15,389 nt of DNA from CAZWZG01 sp964638245 (GCA_964638245.1 CAZWZG010000072.1:1-15389), one strand, 5' to 3'; numbered from the stretch's first letter, positions 1 to 6,837 are shown. Program-made: numbers and translations. Notes: generated from the sequence alone by a model not told the origin.

Positions 1-854
1 GTCAGAATGCGTTCCGAGTTGTCGATGAACGACGATAGCGCGTTGAGCGTCGTCGTTTTACCAGAACCCGTACCGCCCGAGACGATGACATTCAGGCGGG
101 TCGAAACCGCGGCCTGAAGGTAGGCGGCCATTTCTTCGGTGAAGGCGCCAAAGCTGACCAGATCGTCAACCGCCAGCTTTTCCTTCTTGAATTTACGAAT
201 GGAAACAAGGCTTCCATCCACTGCAATTGGTGGAACCATGGCGTTGAAACGCGAGCCGTCCCCAAGACGGGCGTCAACGTATGGGTTTGATTCGTCGACG
301 CGACGACCTACGGCCGAGACGATCTTGTCGATGATCCGCAGGAGGTGGCGTTCGTCCTTGAACGTCGTGTCGGTCAGCTCAAGCTTACCGGCACGTTCCA
401 CAAACACCTGTTGCGGACCGTTGACGAGAATATCGTTGATGGTCTCGTCTTTCAGAAGCGGTTCAAGCGGGCCAAGGCCCGTCACTTCGTCATAAAGATC
501 CTGGTTGAGCGTCTGGCGCTCTTCGCGGTTCAGAACGACACCCATCTCGTCGAGGGCTTCGCTGGAAATCGCGATGATTTCGCCACGCAGGTCCTGTTCG
601 GTGGCGCTTTCCAGAGCGGACAAATTAAGGTTGTCCAGAAGGCGCTTGTGCAGCTCCAGCTTGATCTCGCCGAGCCGCTCCTTGCGTTTCTTTTCCTTGT
701 CAGCCGGACCGGCCTGCGCCGCCACCGCTTTTTGCGGTTGTGGCTTGCGGATGACCTGCTGTTTTGCGGCCTCGGGCGCAGCTTCGGGAGCATCGCCGGG
801 AACGGATTTCAAGTCTGGTCCACCACCACCGGGTTTTTTGTATTTCGAAAACAC
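1..854 (-). CDS. cpaF: Tad pilus assembly ATPase CpaF/TadA, 5' part (runs off left edge)
   Basis: Hexameric secretion ATPase of the type II/IV secretion superfamily that powers Flp pilus assembly from the cytoplasmic face of the inner membrane. About 284 residues are present and the frame is still open at base 1, so the C-terminal third is missing (family members are usually 450-500 residues). After a low-complexity, Pro/Ala/Lys-rich N-terminus (residues 1-45) comes the N-terminal domain with LYDEVTGLGPLEPLL and INDILVNGP, then RRVDESNPYVDARLGDGSR, and a classic Walker A GGTGSGKTT at about residues 260-268 (Lys266). The start is GTG at 854: an in-frame TAG stands just upstream (860-858) and a good AAAGGGGA ribosome site lies at 868-861. 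Only 16 bases separate it from the cpaE stop, so the two are surely co-transcribed. Identification is secure; the Walker B, Asp and His boxes lie outside the window. Confidence 0.96.
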   Translation of the reverse strand, partial: MFSKYKKPGGGGPDLKSVPGDAPEAAPEAAKQQVIRKPQPQKAVAAQAGPADKEKKRKERLGEIKLELHKRLLDNLNLSALESATEQDLRGEIIAISSEALDEMGVVLNREERQTLNQDLYDEVTGLGPLEPLLKDETINDILVNGPQQVFVERAGKLELTDTTFKDERHLLRIIDKIVSAVGRRVDESNPYVDARLGDGSRFNAMVPPIAVDGSLVSIRKFKKEKLAVDDLVSFGAFTEEMAAYLQAAVSTRLNVIVSGGTGSGKTTTLNALSSFIDNSERIL

Positions 855-870
855 GGGCTATCCCCTTTGA

Positions 871-2103
871 TTAACCAGTTGCTTCGCCGACGTTCACTTC
901 ATGGAGCGACGCGGCAAGCTTCTGAACTTCTTTGCGCAATGGATTTTTCGCGGCGACCTCGGACAAGGGCAGGCCGTGATCGTTGGCCTGCGTGATCGGT
1001 GCACCGCCATCGGGCATCAACACTTCGATCGTGATATCCAGGCTCTCGGCCATCCGCTTGACCCGGCTCTTGCCTGTCAGGTCGGTAAATTTCGGTGCGC
1101 GATTAAGCACATAACGGAGCTTTTCATAGGGAAGCTCTTCGCCCTTCAACGCGCGGATCATGCGCAGCGTATTGTTGGCAGACCGCATGTCGAGCTCGGT
1201 CATCGCAAAATAGACGTGCGATGCGTGCAACACCGTCTCGGTCCATGCCACGACGGTCGACGGCATATCGATGACGACGTAGTCGAAGTTCGTGCGCGCC
1301 ATTTCCACGATGCGTTCGATGTCTTCGTTGCCCACGATGTCGAGCGGCAAAAGCTCGGCCGGCGCGGTCATCACGAAAAGCTTTTCTTTGTATTGCAGTA
1401 GAGCCTGCATGAAGCTGTCGCTGTCCATCGTCTCGGTGTCTTGAAGCAGCTCATAGACGGCTTCGCGACGGGGCAGGTCGAGGTACGTGGCGACCGAACC
1501 AAACTGGAAATCCAGATCAATGAGGCAGACGCGGACGTCGTCGCTCATGTTTGACAGTTCCCATGCCAGGTTCGACGCAAACGTCGTCGCGCCAACACCA
1601 CCAGCAAGGCCATGAACAGGGAAGACCACGCCGTCCTTGTCGCCTTTGGCTTTGATTGGCTGGCCGTCGGCCGTCACAGGATGAAGTGGTGCTTGCGCTG
1701 CAAGTCGAACCCGCTCAAGCGCATCATGTAATGCGCCGTCAGGAAGCGGGTAGGGGACGAATTCGGCTGCGCCCAGCTTCAACAGCTGGTGCAGGGCAAT
1801 CGGTGAAACTTCTTCTGCGATCACCAGGACCGTGATCTTTTTGTCCACGGCGATCTTGATCAGTTCCGCGATCTCGCCGAGGTTGTCTTCGTCATCCTGA
1901 TCCATGGCCACCGCCACAAATTCGAGGGCTGACGCGTCGTCCTGGCGCATGAACACGGCGGCGTCTTCGAAACTCAGATCGCCCCAGCTTTCTCCGCATT
2001 CGGCTTCCATGTCTTCGATCAAAAGGTCGAAGTTCTGGACGTCACGGCTGATGGTGCATGCCATGATCGGCGCTGGTTCTGCCTGCAATGCCGCGTTGCT
2101 CAT
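871..2103 (-). CDS. cpaE: Tad pilus localisation/assembly protein CpaE/TadZ (MinD/ParA-like)
   Basis: CpaE/TadZ proteins place the pilus machine at the pole or membrane and belong to the MinD/ParA P-loop superfamily. The 410-residue product has an atypical receiver-like N-terminal domain (about residues 15-135, with VLVIAEEVSP and GAAEFVPYPL) and a C-terminal ATPase-like domain starting at PVHGLAGGVGATTF (about 162-175). Both lysines of the usual KGGxGKT motif are absent (Ala before GG, Ala in place of the Walker A Lys), as is common in this family. Walker B-like strands are VCLIDLDFQFGS (about 192-203) and YVVIDMPST (about 275-283). The frame could begin at a GTG at 2121, but ATG 2103 is preferred because AAGGA at 2118-2114 lies a suitable distance before it. 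It stands 16 bases before cpaF. An intrinsic terminator separates it from ompA upstream, so it probably has its own promoter. Confidence 0.93.
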   Translation of the reverse strand: MSNAALQAEPAPIMACTISRDVQNFDLLIEDMEAECGESWGDLSFEDAAVFMRQDDASALEFVAVAMDQDDEDNLGEIAELIKIAVDKKITVLVIAEEVSPIALHQLLKLGAAEFVPYPLPDGALHDALERVRLAAQAPLHPVTADGQPIKAKGDKDGVVFPVHGLAGGVGATTFASNLAWELSNMSDDVRVCLIDLDFQFGSVATYLDLPRREAVYELLQDTETMDSDSFMQALLQYKEKLFVMTAPAELLPLDIVGNEDIERIVEMARTNFDYVVIDMPSTVVAWTETVLHASHVYFAMTELDMRSANNTLRMIRALKGEELPYEKLRYVLNRAPKFTDLTGKSRVKRMAESLDITIEVLMPDGGAPITQANDHGLPLSEVAAKNPLRKEVQKLAASLHEVNVGEATG

Positions 2104-2121
2104 TTTCGTCTCATCCTTCAC

Positions 2122-2137
2122 TCATCGGCACCGATGA
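2122..2137. promoter_or_regulatory. Inverted repeat in the leader of cpaE
   Basis: TCATCGG-CA-CCGATGA: perfect 7-base arms with a 2-base centre, 18 bases upstream of the chosen cpaE ATG. It overlaps the region where a 5' leader would lie and could be a regulator site. A weaker hairpin CCGAAA/TTTCGG sits just upstream at 2149-2170. The function is inference; no known operator is recognised. Confidence 0.3.
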
Positions 2138-2269
2138 ATGGCGGTGCCCCGAAACGAAGGCGGCTTTCGGCTCACCCACGCTTCTCCTCAAGTCTGGAAG
2201 CTGAGCGGCAATGGTGGCGATATTGAGGCTAAAAGATCGTAATTCTCGGATTTTAGGGCCACTGTTTAC

Positions 2270-2295
2270 AAAAAAGGGCGGCCCGAAGGCCGCCC
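2270..2295 (-). terminator. Intrinsic terminator after the OmpA-like gene
   Basis: Read on the minus strand: GGGCGGCC-TTCG-GGCCGCCC followed by six T. This is a perfect 8-bp GC stem closed by a UUCG tetraloop. It lies 35 bases past the ompA stop and about 165 bases before cpaE, so it divides the Tad locus between the outer-membrane genes and the ATPase genes. Confidence 0.9.
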
Positions 2296-2329
2296 AATTG
2301 AAACAATGGCGTGATTTCTAAAGGAAGCT

Positions 2330-2998
2330 TTAGCCACCTTGCTCCGCGATTGCCTGGAGACCACCGCCGGTTTCCGGCGGCCGCTCTGTGGCGCTTTGCA
2401 CGTACTCGCGGAAAATAACCTGTGCATACTTGCCGTTCAGGACCGTCGGGTGGTTCTGAACGAAACCCGAAACTTCGGTGACCGTGCGGCGGTTGCGGCG
2501 CTCGCGGTCGTCGGTAACGACCAGAGGCTGCGTTTCACCGAAGGACACCAGTGCTTCGAGACGCGACCGCGCGATGCCTTGCGTCGCAAGGTAGTTCACG
2601 ACTGCACGGGCGCGGCGTTGACCGAGACCCTTGTTGTAGGCATCCGAGCCGACCAAGTCGGTGTGACCGTAGACGCGGAAACGAACCTCGGGGAACTGGC
2701 GGATCCAATCGGCCTGCTGACGCAGGACCTGCTTGGCCGTTTCGTCCAGAACCGCGCTGTCGAAGGCGAAGTTCACCGTGGCCGGGACCTGTTGGCTGAA
2801 CCGCGCTTGCAGGTTCTGCACGTAAGAGCGGTCGCCGTTCTGGATCAGGGTATTGTTCGCCGTCGGGTTGCCGAAGCCACCTTCGTCGATGAACGACCCT
2901 GCTTCCTGGTACCAGCTTTGCCCAATGGGGGCGTCGCTACATGCTACCAGAGCTAGTGAGCTCGTTGCGGCAAGGATTGCTGTGATACGTTTCGTCAT
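2330..2998 (-). CDS. OmpA-family outer-membrane lipoprotein of the Tad locus
   Basis: A 222-residue lipoprotein with a C-terminal OmpA-like peptidoglycan-binding domain. The signal sequence ends in the lipobox LVAC (residues 17-20) with Ser at +2, predicting outer-membrane sorting. The domain runs from about residue 73 (VNFAFDSAVLD) through YGHTDLVGSDAYNKGLGQRRA (about 110-130), which holds the conserved Asp114 and an Arg at 128/129 that bind the diaminopimelate of peptidoglycan in this family. It starts 6 bases after the cpaC stop, and its ribosome site GGAG (3011-3008) lies within the last codons of cpaC, so translation is probably coupled. It stands where Caulobacter-type loci carry cpaD and may anchor or stabilise the secretin. 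A strong terminator follows. Confidence 0.92.
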   Translation of the reverse strand: MTKRITAILAATSSLALVACSDAPIGQSWYQEAGSFIDEGGFGNPTANNTLIQNGDRSYVQNLQARFSQQVPATVNFAFDSAVLDETAKQVLRQQADWIRQFPEVRFRVYGHTDLVGSDAYNKGLGQRRARAVVNYLATQGIARSRLEALVSFGETQPLVVTDDRERRNRRTVTEVSGFVQNHPTVLNGKYAQVIFREYVQSATERPPETGGGLQAIAEQGG

Positions 2999-3004
2999 CT
3001 GAGA

Positions 3005-4441
3005 TCACTCCATCACGTAGCCATAGGAGCCCGAGAAGTCCTGTTTGGCGACTTCTGCTGCTGGCGTGCCCGTTGCAACACGGGGATCACCGGCAGTTTT
3101 GCCAAAGAGGAACAGTTCAGACTCGGTGGGCGGCCGGATCCGGTCTGTCGGAAGGGCCAGTGCTTCGCCGCGGGTCGGAGTGACCAGATGCGGCGTGACG
3201 ATGATGACAAGTTCGGACTGGTTGCGTTCGAACTCTGCCGAGCGGAAGAGGGCACCCAGAACCGGGATGTCGCCGACCCAAGGCACCTGGCTCGCCAGAT
3301 CCTGGAAGTCGTCTTCAAGAAGGCCCGCGATCGCAAAGCTTTCGCCGTCGCGCATCTCAACAACCGTCGAGGTTTCGCGGCGTCGGAACGCGTTGACCGA
3401 GAAACCACCGTTCTGGAACGTCACGGTCGAGTCCAGACCCGAAACCGCTGCGCTCAGTTGAAGGTTGATAGTGTCGCCATCAACAACCCGCGGTGTGAAC
3501 GTCAGTTCGACACCAAAGGGCTTGTACTCGATGAAGACACCACCATCGCCGTCAACAACCGGGATCGGATATTCACCACCGGCAAGGAAACTGGCCTGCT
3601 GACCCGAAAGGGCTGTCAGGTTCGGTTCCGCTAGTGTTCGCACCACACCCTTGCTTTCAAGGGCTTCGAGCAGAATTGCGAACTGCATCGAGCCGGCCGA
3701 GAAGCCGATGGTCGAGCGGCCCGTCGCTTCAGACGAGGTCACGATTGACGTGTTCGGGTTGCCGTCGAAGGCCGCGGTGATGTTGCCGCCGTCTTCAAAG
3801 ACACCAGAGCCAAGGTTCAGTCCGACGTCACCGTCAAACAGGGTTCCCGAAGCCGCAAAGCTCGCGCCCAGCGATTTGGAAACCGACCGTTCCATTTCGG
3901 CAAAGCGCACTTTCAGCATGACCTGTTGTGTGCCGCCGACAACCATAAGGTTTGACACGCGATCTGGCGCATAACGGTTGGCCAGGTCCAGAGCCCGATC
4001 GAGCTTTGCCATCGAAGAAACCGTGCCCGACAGGACGATCCCGTCATTGGCGGTGCGGACTTCGATCGGCTCTCCAGGAAGGATCTGGCGCAGGCGTTCC
4101 TTGAACTCTGCGATGTCAGGGCTCACGTGAACCTCAACATTGGTAATGAGCCCACCATCTGGACCCAGAAGCGTCAGCGTTGTGCGTCCTGGCGCCTTAC
4201 CCAAAACGTAAACGGTGCGATCCGACAGGGTCGAAATGTCCGCGATGTTCGGGTTTGCGATGGAAAGTTCTGCGAAAGGCATGTCTGCCTCAACCACAAC
4301 GGCCCGGTTCACCGGAACGACGAGGTTGTCTGATGCTTCGCCTGTCATAACTTGCAACGCCTGCGCATTTGCGAACGTTGCGGTACTGGTAGCGACTGCG
4401 AACCCGATAAGGGCCGCTTTCACAAATCTATCAATTTTCAT
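3005..4441 (-). CDS. cpaC: Tad pilus outer-membrane secretin CpaC/RcpA
   Basis: Forms the outer-membrane channel through which the Flp pilus leaves the cell. The 478-residue protein has a Sec signal peptide (about 1-28, ending ANAQA), the pilus-formation N-terminal domain (about 35-106), a BON-like segment (VRTANDGIVLSGTV, about 128-141) and the secretin domain (about 173-420). Marks of the latter are VMLKVRFAEMERSVSKSLG, TLAEPNLTALSGQQASFLAGG and the C-terminal signature VPWVGDIPVLGALFR (386-400) followed by SELVIIVTPHLV. The open frame reaches upstream to about 4609, but only ATG 4441 gives a proper signal peptide, and it has GAGAGGCAGG just before it; the longer form would run into the cpaB terminator. 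About 150 bases without a gene lie between that terminator and this start and should hold a promoter, though I see no convincing -35/-10 pair. Confidence 0.95.
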   Translation of the reverse strand: MKIDRFVKAALIGFAVATSTATFANAQALQVMTGEASDNLVVPVNRAVVVEADMPFAELSIANPNIADISTLSDRTVYVLGKAPGRTTLTLLGPDGGLITNVEVHVSPDIAEFKERLRQILPGEPIEVRTANDGIVLSGTVSSMAKLDRALDLANRYAPDRVSNLMVVGGTQQVMLKVRFAEMERSVSKSLGASFAASGTLFDGDVGLNLGSGVFEDGGNITAAFDGNPNTSIVTSSEATGRSTIGFSAGSMQFAILLEALESKGVVRTLAEPNLTALSGQQASFLAGGEYPIPVVDGDGGVFIEYKPFGVELTFTPRVVDGDTINLQLSAAVSGLDSTVTFQNGGFSVNAFRRRETSTVVEMRDGESFAIAGLLEDDFQDLASQVPWVGDIPVLGALFRSAEFERNQSELVIIVTPHLVTPTRGEALALPTDRIRPPTESELFLFGKTAGDPRVATGTPAAEVAKQDFSGSYGYVME

Positions 4442-4591
4442 GTGACCTGCCTCTCGATCACGCCTCAGGGATTGGGTCTTAGAGCCCACATTGCCGCCAA
4501 CGTGCGGGAAAACGTTTTTTATTGCAAGAATCATGAACTTGGTGGTCGCGGCGCATGTGGATAAGGGGCAACACAGACTAGGGATAGGGGC

Positions 4592-4629
4592 AAAAAAAAA
4601 GCGCGCCACCTGATATGGGGGCGCGCTTT
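4592..4629 (-). terminator. Intrinsic terminator after cpaB
   Basis: Read on the minus strand: AAAGCGCGCC, a 12-base loop, GGCGCGCTTT, then more T (nine T in a row in all). The stem is 10 bp with arms 4620-4629 and 4598-4607. It lies about 20 bases after the cpaB stop and separates cpaB from cpaC. Confidence 0.88.
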
Positions 4630-4650
4630 GCGAATTGTCCTGATCGAACC

Positions 4651-5520
4651 CTATTCGTCCGGGCAGGGAATTTCGGTAACAACCAGTTCAGTGCCCGAGC
4701 GCTTGCGCACAGTACAGACGCGACGCTGTTCCACTTCGACGACTTCCTGGCGCTGAATGCCCAAAAGCTGTCGTTGGTCGATCGACACGGCGGCTGTCAC
4801 CTGATTGTCGGATGCGCCCACGAGCGAAAGCGACAGACGACCAGATGCCTGGGCTTGTGCCAGTGCCGCAACCTGCTGCGGTGTTGCTTCGACGGTGACG
4901 GTGCGTGCAACAAGTGGCGAGTTTCGGTCTTCATCGGCCGTCTGGTCAACGGCGATGATCTTGACTTGTGCTTCGATCAACTGCGTGACTTCGCCCTGAT
5001 CGACGGTTAAGCCGCGTGTCCGGCCAGTCCAGTAGACGTCAACACGGTCGCCCGGACGCAGGAAGCCCGAAACACCTGATGTTACGTCGACGCGAATGGC
5101 GAAGGCTCGCATGCCTTCGGACAGGCGTGACGAAACGCCAGCGTCCTCTCCGACACCCGATACCTTGACTGCGAGAATGGCTTCGTCCTTTTCCATCGCA
5201 CGCAGCACTGAGCGCACGCCCTCGTTGTCGAGATTCTCGACGCCTTCCGGGAACAGTGCTTCTTGTGTCTGGAATGCGCCTTCGGGGATCGCATTCTCGG
5301 GCCAGCGGACGCGCCGCACATCATCGGGGTAAAGTCGTTCGCCGTAGCGAATTGCGCGGTTCACGACGTAGACGTCGACGAGAGGCACCATGCCTTCGCG
5401 CGCCGAGCGTTCTCTTTGCAATTCCGCTTGATATTCATTGATATAGCCTTGGGCCATGTAGACTGCGAACCCGGCAAGTGCGAGCCCCAGCAACATGACC
5501 AATCCGAAAACCATACGCAT
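4651..5520 (-). CDS. cpaB: Tad pilus assembly protein CpaB/RcpC
   Basis: CpaB/RcpC is a periplasmic, inner-membrane-anchored partner of the secretin and is needed for Flp pilus biogenesis. The 289-residue product has one N-terminal membrane anchor (about 3-24, LVMLLGLALAGFAVYM), a SAF domain (about 48-120, VDVYVVNRAIRYGERLYPDDV), and the RcpC-type domain with SGFLRPGDRVDVYWT (about 151-165) and TVTVEATPQQVAALAQAQ (about 207-224). Two cysteines near the C-terminus (269 and 286) could form a periplasmic disulfide. A ribosome site GAAAGGG precedes ATG 5520. It follows the third pilin by 185 bases with no clear terminator between them, and it is followed by a strong one. Confidence 0.94.
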   Translation of the reverse strand: MRMVFGLVMLLGLALAGFAVYMAQGYINEYQAELQRERSAREGMVPLVDVYVVNRAIRYGERLYPDDVRRVRWPENAIPEGAFQTQEALFPEGVENLDNEGVRSVLRAMEKDEAILAVKVSGVGEDAGVSSRLSEGMRAFAIRVDVTSGVSGFLRPGDRVDVYWTGRTRGLTVDQGEVTQLIEAQVKIIAVDQTADEDRNSPLVARTVTVEATPQQVAALAQAQASGRLSLSLVGASDNQVTAAVSIDQRQLLGIQRQEVVEVEQRRVCTVRKRSGTELVVTEIPCPDE

Positions 5521-5705
5521 TTCGTGCCCTTTCGTTATCTTATGACGGCATTAGGCGCGGAATTCAGTCCGGCCCACCCAAGTCACTCATCGGCAGCGTC
5601 GCGTGGAATTGTGGCCATATCGTGGACAGAAGGGGGTCTTCCCATGGACCGCACTGTGGCATTTTGCCTGAGCGCGGCCCGCCTTTGTCCACGGGCTTCT
5701 TGGTC

Positions 5706-5891
5706 TTAGTATTGTGCCACGGTTGCCGCGCTCATGTGCGCGCCAAGACCGTTGGAATGGTCCAGAGCCCCTTCGCCGATCGTCGTCACAACAGCGACGC
5801 CCAATCCAACGATGGCAGCTGTAAGAACAACCCAGTCTACCGTGACTGCGCCGTCTTCGTCTTTCAGGAATACCGCGATCAATTTCCGCAT
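5706..5891 (-). CDS. Flp family type IVb pilin, divergent third copy
   Basis: A 61-residue prepilin. The short basic leader MRKLIAVFLKDEDG ends in the processing glycine Gly14; the mature protein begins AVTVDWVVLTAAIVGLG, the hydrophobic polymerisation helix. Past that helix it differs fully from the two pilins upstream (VAVVTTIGEGALDHSNGLG, then a tail with HMSAATVAQY), so it is probably a minor or alternative subunit. It is separated from the main pilin pair by a strong terminator and about 137 bases that contain a dyad, hence likely its own promoter. GGAGACCAGGAC precedes the ATG. A 185-base gap to cpaB holds no gene that I can see. Confidence 0.9.
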   Translation of the reverse strand: MRKLIAVFLKDEDGAVTVDWVVLTAAIVGLGVAVVTTIGEGALDHSNGLGAHMSAATVAQY

Positions 5892-5998
5892 GTCCTGGTC
5901 TCCAATCTAACTATACGCTTCCATCCCCGCCCCAGCGACCTGATCACTCTTGCGACAGAATGTGTTCGCAATAAGGACGCAGCGTGGTTAATCCTGTC

Positions 5999-6015
5999 GA
6001 AAACACACTGTTTTC
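5999..6015. promoter_or_regulatory. Dyad upstream of the third pilin gene
   Basis: GAAAAC-N5-GTTTTC, perfect 6-base arms, located just past the pilin-pair terminator and about 110 bases upstream of the third flp start. A TTGAAA (-35-like) on the minus strand overlaps it. A TTAACC element about 10 bases further on (minus strand) resembles a CtrA half-site. Regulatory meaning is inferred. Confidence 0.25.
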
Positions 6016-6028
6016 AAACGATAAATAG

Positions 6029-6055
6029 AAAAAGGCCGCATCCGAAGATGCGGCC
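6029..6055 (-). terminator. Intrinsic terminator after the twin pilin genes
   Basis: Read on the minus strand: GGCCGCATC-TTCG-GATGCGGCC followed by five T. It is a perfect 9-bp stem with a UUCG tetraloop, 23 bases after the stop of the second pilin. It should end most transcripts of the two major pilin genes and stabilise the 3' end of their mRNA. Confidence 0.92.
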
Positions 6056-6078
6056 CTCTTTGGCGTATCGCCAATCGC

Positions 6079-6264
6079 TTAGTAAGTAGCGATCGTCTGC
6101 GATTCCAGCTGCGAGCTGATCTTGTCGGACAGCGAAGTTGTACCGCCGCCAACAGCAGCCAGAACTGCGATGCCGAGGCCAACGATAGCGGCCGTCAGGA
6201 CAACCCAGTCAACCGTGACTGCGCCGTCTTCGTCTTTCTTGAAGTTTTTGATGAACTTGATCAT
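6079..6264 (-). CDS. Flp family type IVb pilin, twin copy 2
   Basis: A 61-residue prepilin: leader MIKFIKNFKKDEDG, predicted cleavage by a CpaA/TadV-type peptidase after Gly14, then a mature pilin of 47 residues beginning AVTVDWVVLTAAIVGLG and ending in LESQTIATY. From Lys10 to the C-terminus its 52 residues are identical to those of the upstream copy, although 21 of the 52 codons differ in the third position. A GGAG ribosome site lies at a normal distance before the ATG. It follows copy 1 by 27 bases and is followed by a strong terminator, so the two form a bicistronic pilin unit. Position +5 of the mature protein is Asp and +6 Trp rather than the Glu-Tyr of canonical Flp pilins. Confidence 0.94.
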   Translation of the reverse strand: MIKFIKNFKKDEDGAVTVDWVVLTAAIVGLGIAVLAAVGGGTTSLSDKISSQLESQTIATY

Positions 6265-6291
6265 TGGATGTCTCCGATATTCTTGATGCGA

Positions 6292-6483
6292 TTAGTAGGT
6301 CGCGATGGTTTGCGATTCCAGCTGCGAGCTGATTTTGTCCGACAGCGAGGTCGTGCCGCCGCCGACAGCGGCGAGGACTGCAATGCCGAGGCCAACGATG
6401 GCAGCGGTCAGAACAACCCAGTCAACGGTGACAGCACCGTCTTCGTCTTTTGCGAAAGTCTTCGTAAGCTTGAACAGTTTCAT
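6292..6483 (-). CDS. Flp family type IVb pilin, twin copy 1
   Basis: A 63-residue prepilin: leader MKLFKLTKTFAKDEDG, cleavage after Gly16, mature sequence identical to twin copy 2. An in-frame ATG at 6495 exists, but the second ATG at 6483 is chosen because a near-perfect ribosome site, GGAGGGACAC, overlaps the first ATG and is well spaced only for the second. This is the strongest ribosome site in the window, as expected for a major structural subunit. It is the promoter-proximal gene of the Tad locus and diverges from the lytic transglycosylase gene. Confidence 0.94.
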   Translation of the reverse strand: MKLFKLTKTFAKDEDGAVTVDWVVLTAAIVGLGIAVLAAVGGGTTSLSDKISSQLESQTIATY

Positions 6484-6632
6484 GTGTCCCTCCATTCATA
6501 CGCTTTAGTTTCAACGTACCTCAGCGGGACGCAGCGGACCGTTCACTCCTTGGCCCATCGCCGCCTTGGCATGGATTGCATATGGCCGGTCAATTTGGGC
6601 GAGAGTTTGACCTGTCTCGTACGTTTTTGGTG

Positions 6633-6652
6633 TTTGGCAGTGGATCGCCAAA
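6633..6652. promoter_or_regulatory. Inverted repeat TTTGGC-N8-GCCAAA
   Basis: Perfect 6-base arms separated by 8 bases, next to an A-tract and beside the AT-rich promoter zone upstream of the twin pilin genes. The size and symmetry are those of a dimeric regulator site. The regulator is not recognisable. Confidence 0.35.
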
Positions 6653-6729
6653 AAAAATCATAACATATTGAAAAACAACAAAAAGAAGTGCTTTGCGCAA
6701 TTTTCGCGCCGCGAGTCTTTGTCAACGAG

Positions 6730-6758
6730 TTGTTGCAACGTTCCCCGATTGGCAACAA
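6730..6758. promoter_or_regulatory. Inverted repeat TTGTTGC-N15-GCAACAA
   Basis: Perfect 7-base arms 15 bases apart. They overlap smaller nested symmetries of the same bases (CAACGAGTTG at 6723-6732 and GTTGCAAC at 6732-6739). It lies about 80-110 bases upstream of the transglycosylase start, a suitable place for an operator of that operon. Function inferred. Confidence 0.3.
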
Positions 6759-6837
6759 TACCCCCCGCCACACTGGCTTTCGTTTCTATTTCTTGCCAAA
6801 GTACTAAAAACAACAAACCGAGCAGGACCCCAGGGTC

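Larger units (their letters stand above)
6484..6837. promoter_or_regulatory. 354-base divergent intergenic region, pilins / transglycosylase
   Basis: No convincing gene is seen here. The centre (about 6640-6690) is sharply AT-rich against GC-rich surroundings and is the probable promoter zone of the pilin operon; on the minus strand a TATGAT -10-like hexamer occurs near 6655-6662, without a clear -35. Two inverted repeats, listed separately, flank the AT-rich part. If transcription starts there, the pilin mRNA has a leader of about 150 bases. Upstream of the transglycosylase, AGGA lies about 10 bases before its ATG. The promoter assignment is inference. Confidence 0.5.

Noticed and set aside
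345..995. Plus-strand open frame of 216 codons over cpaF/cpaE
   Set aside because: Antisense shadow of two securely identified genes; no family resemblance and no ribosome site.
2339..2956. Plus-strand open frame of 205 codons over the OmpA-like gene
   Set aside because: Almost exact antisense of a well-supported lipoprotein gene in GC-rich DNA; such mirror frames are expected from third-position GC bias.
4442..4609. N-terminal extension of CpaC by 56 residues
   Set aside because: Would place residues before a proper signal peptide and run into the cpaB terminator hairpin; ATG 4441 has its own ribosome site.
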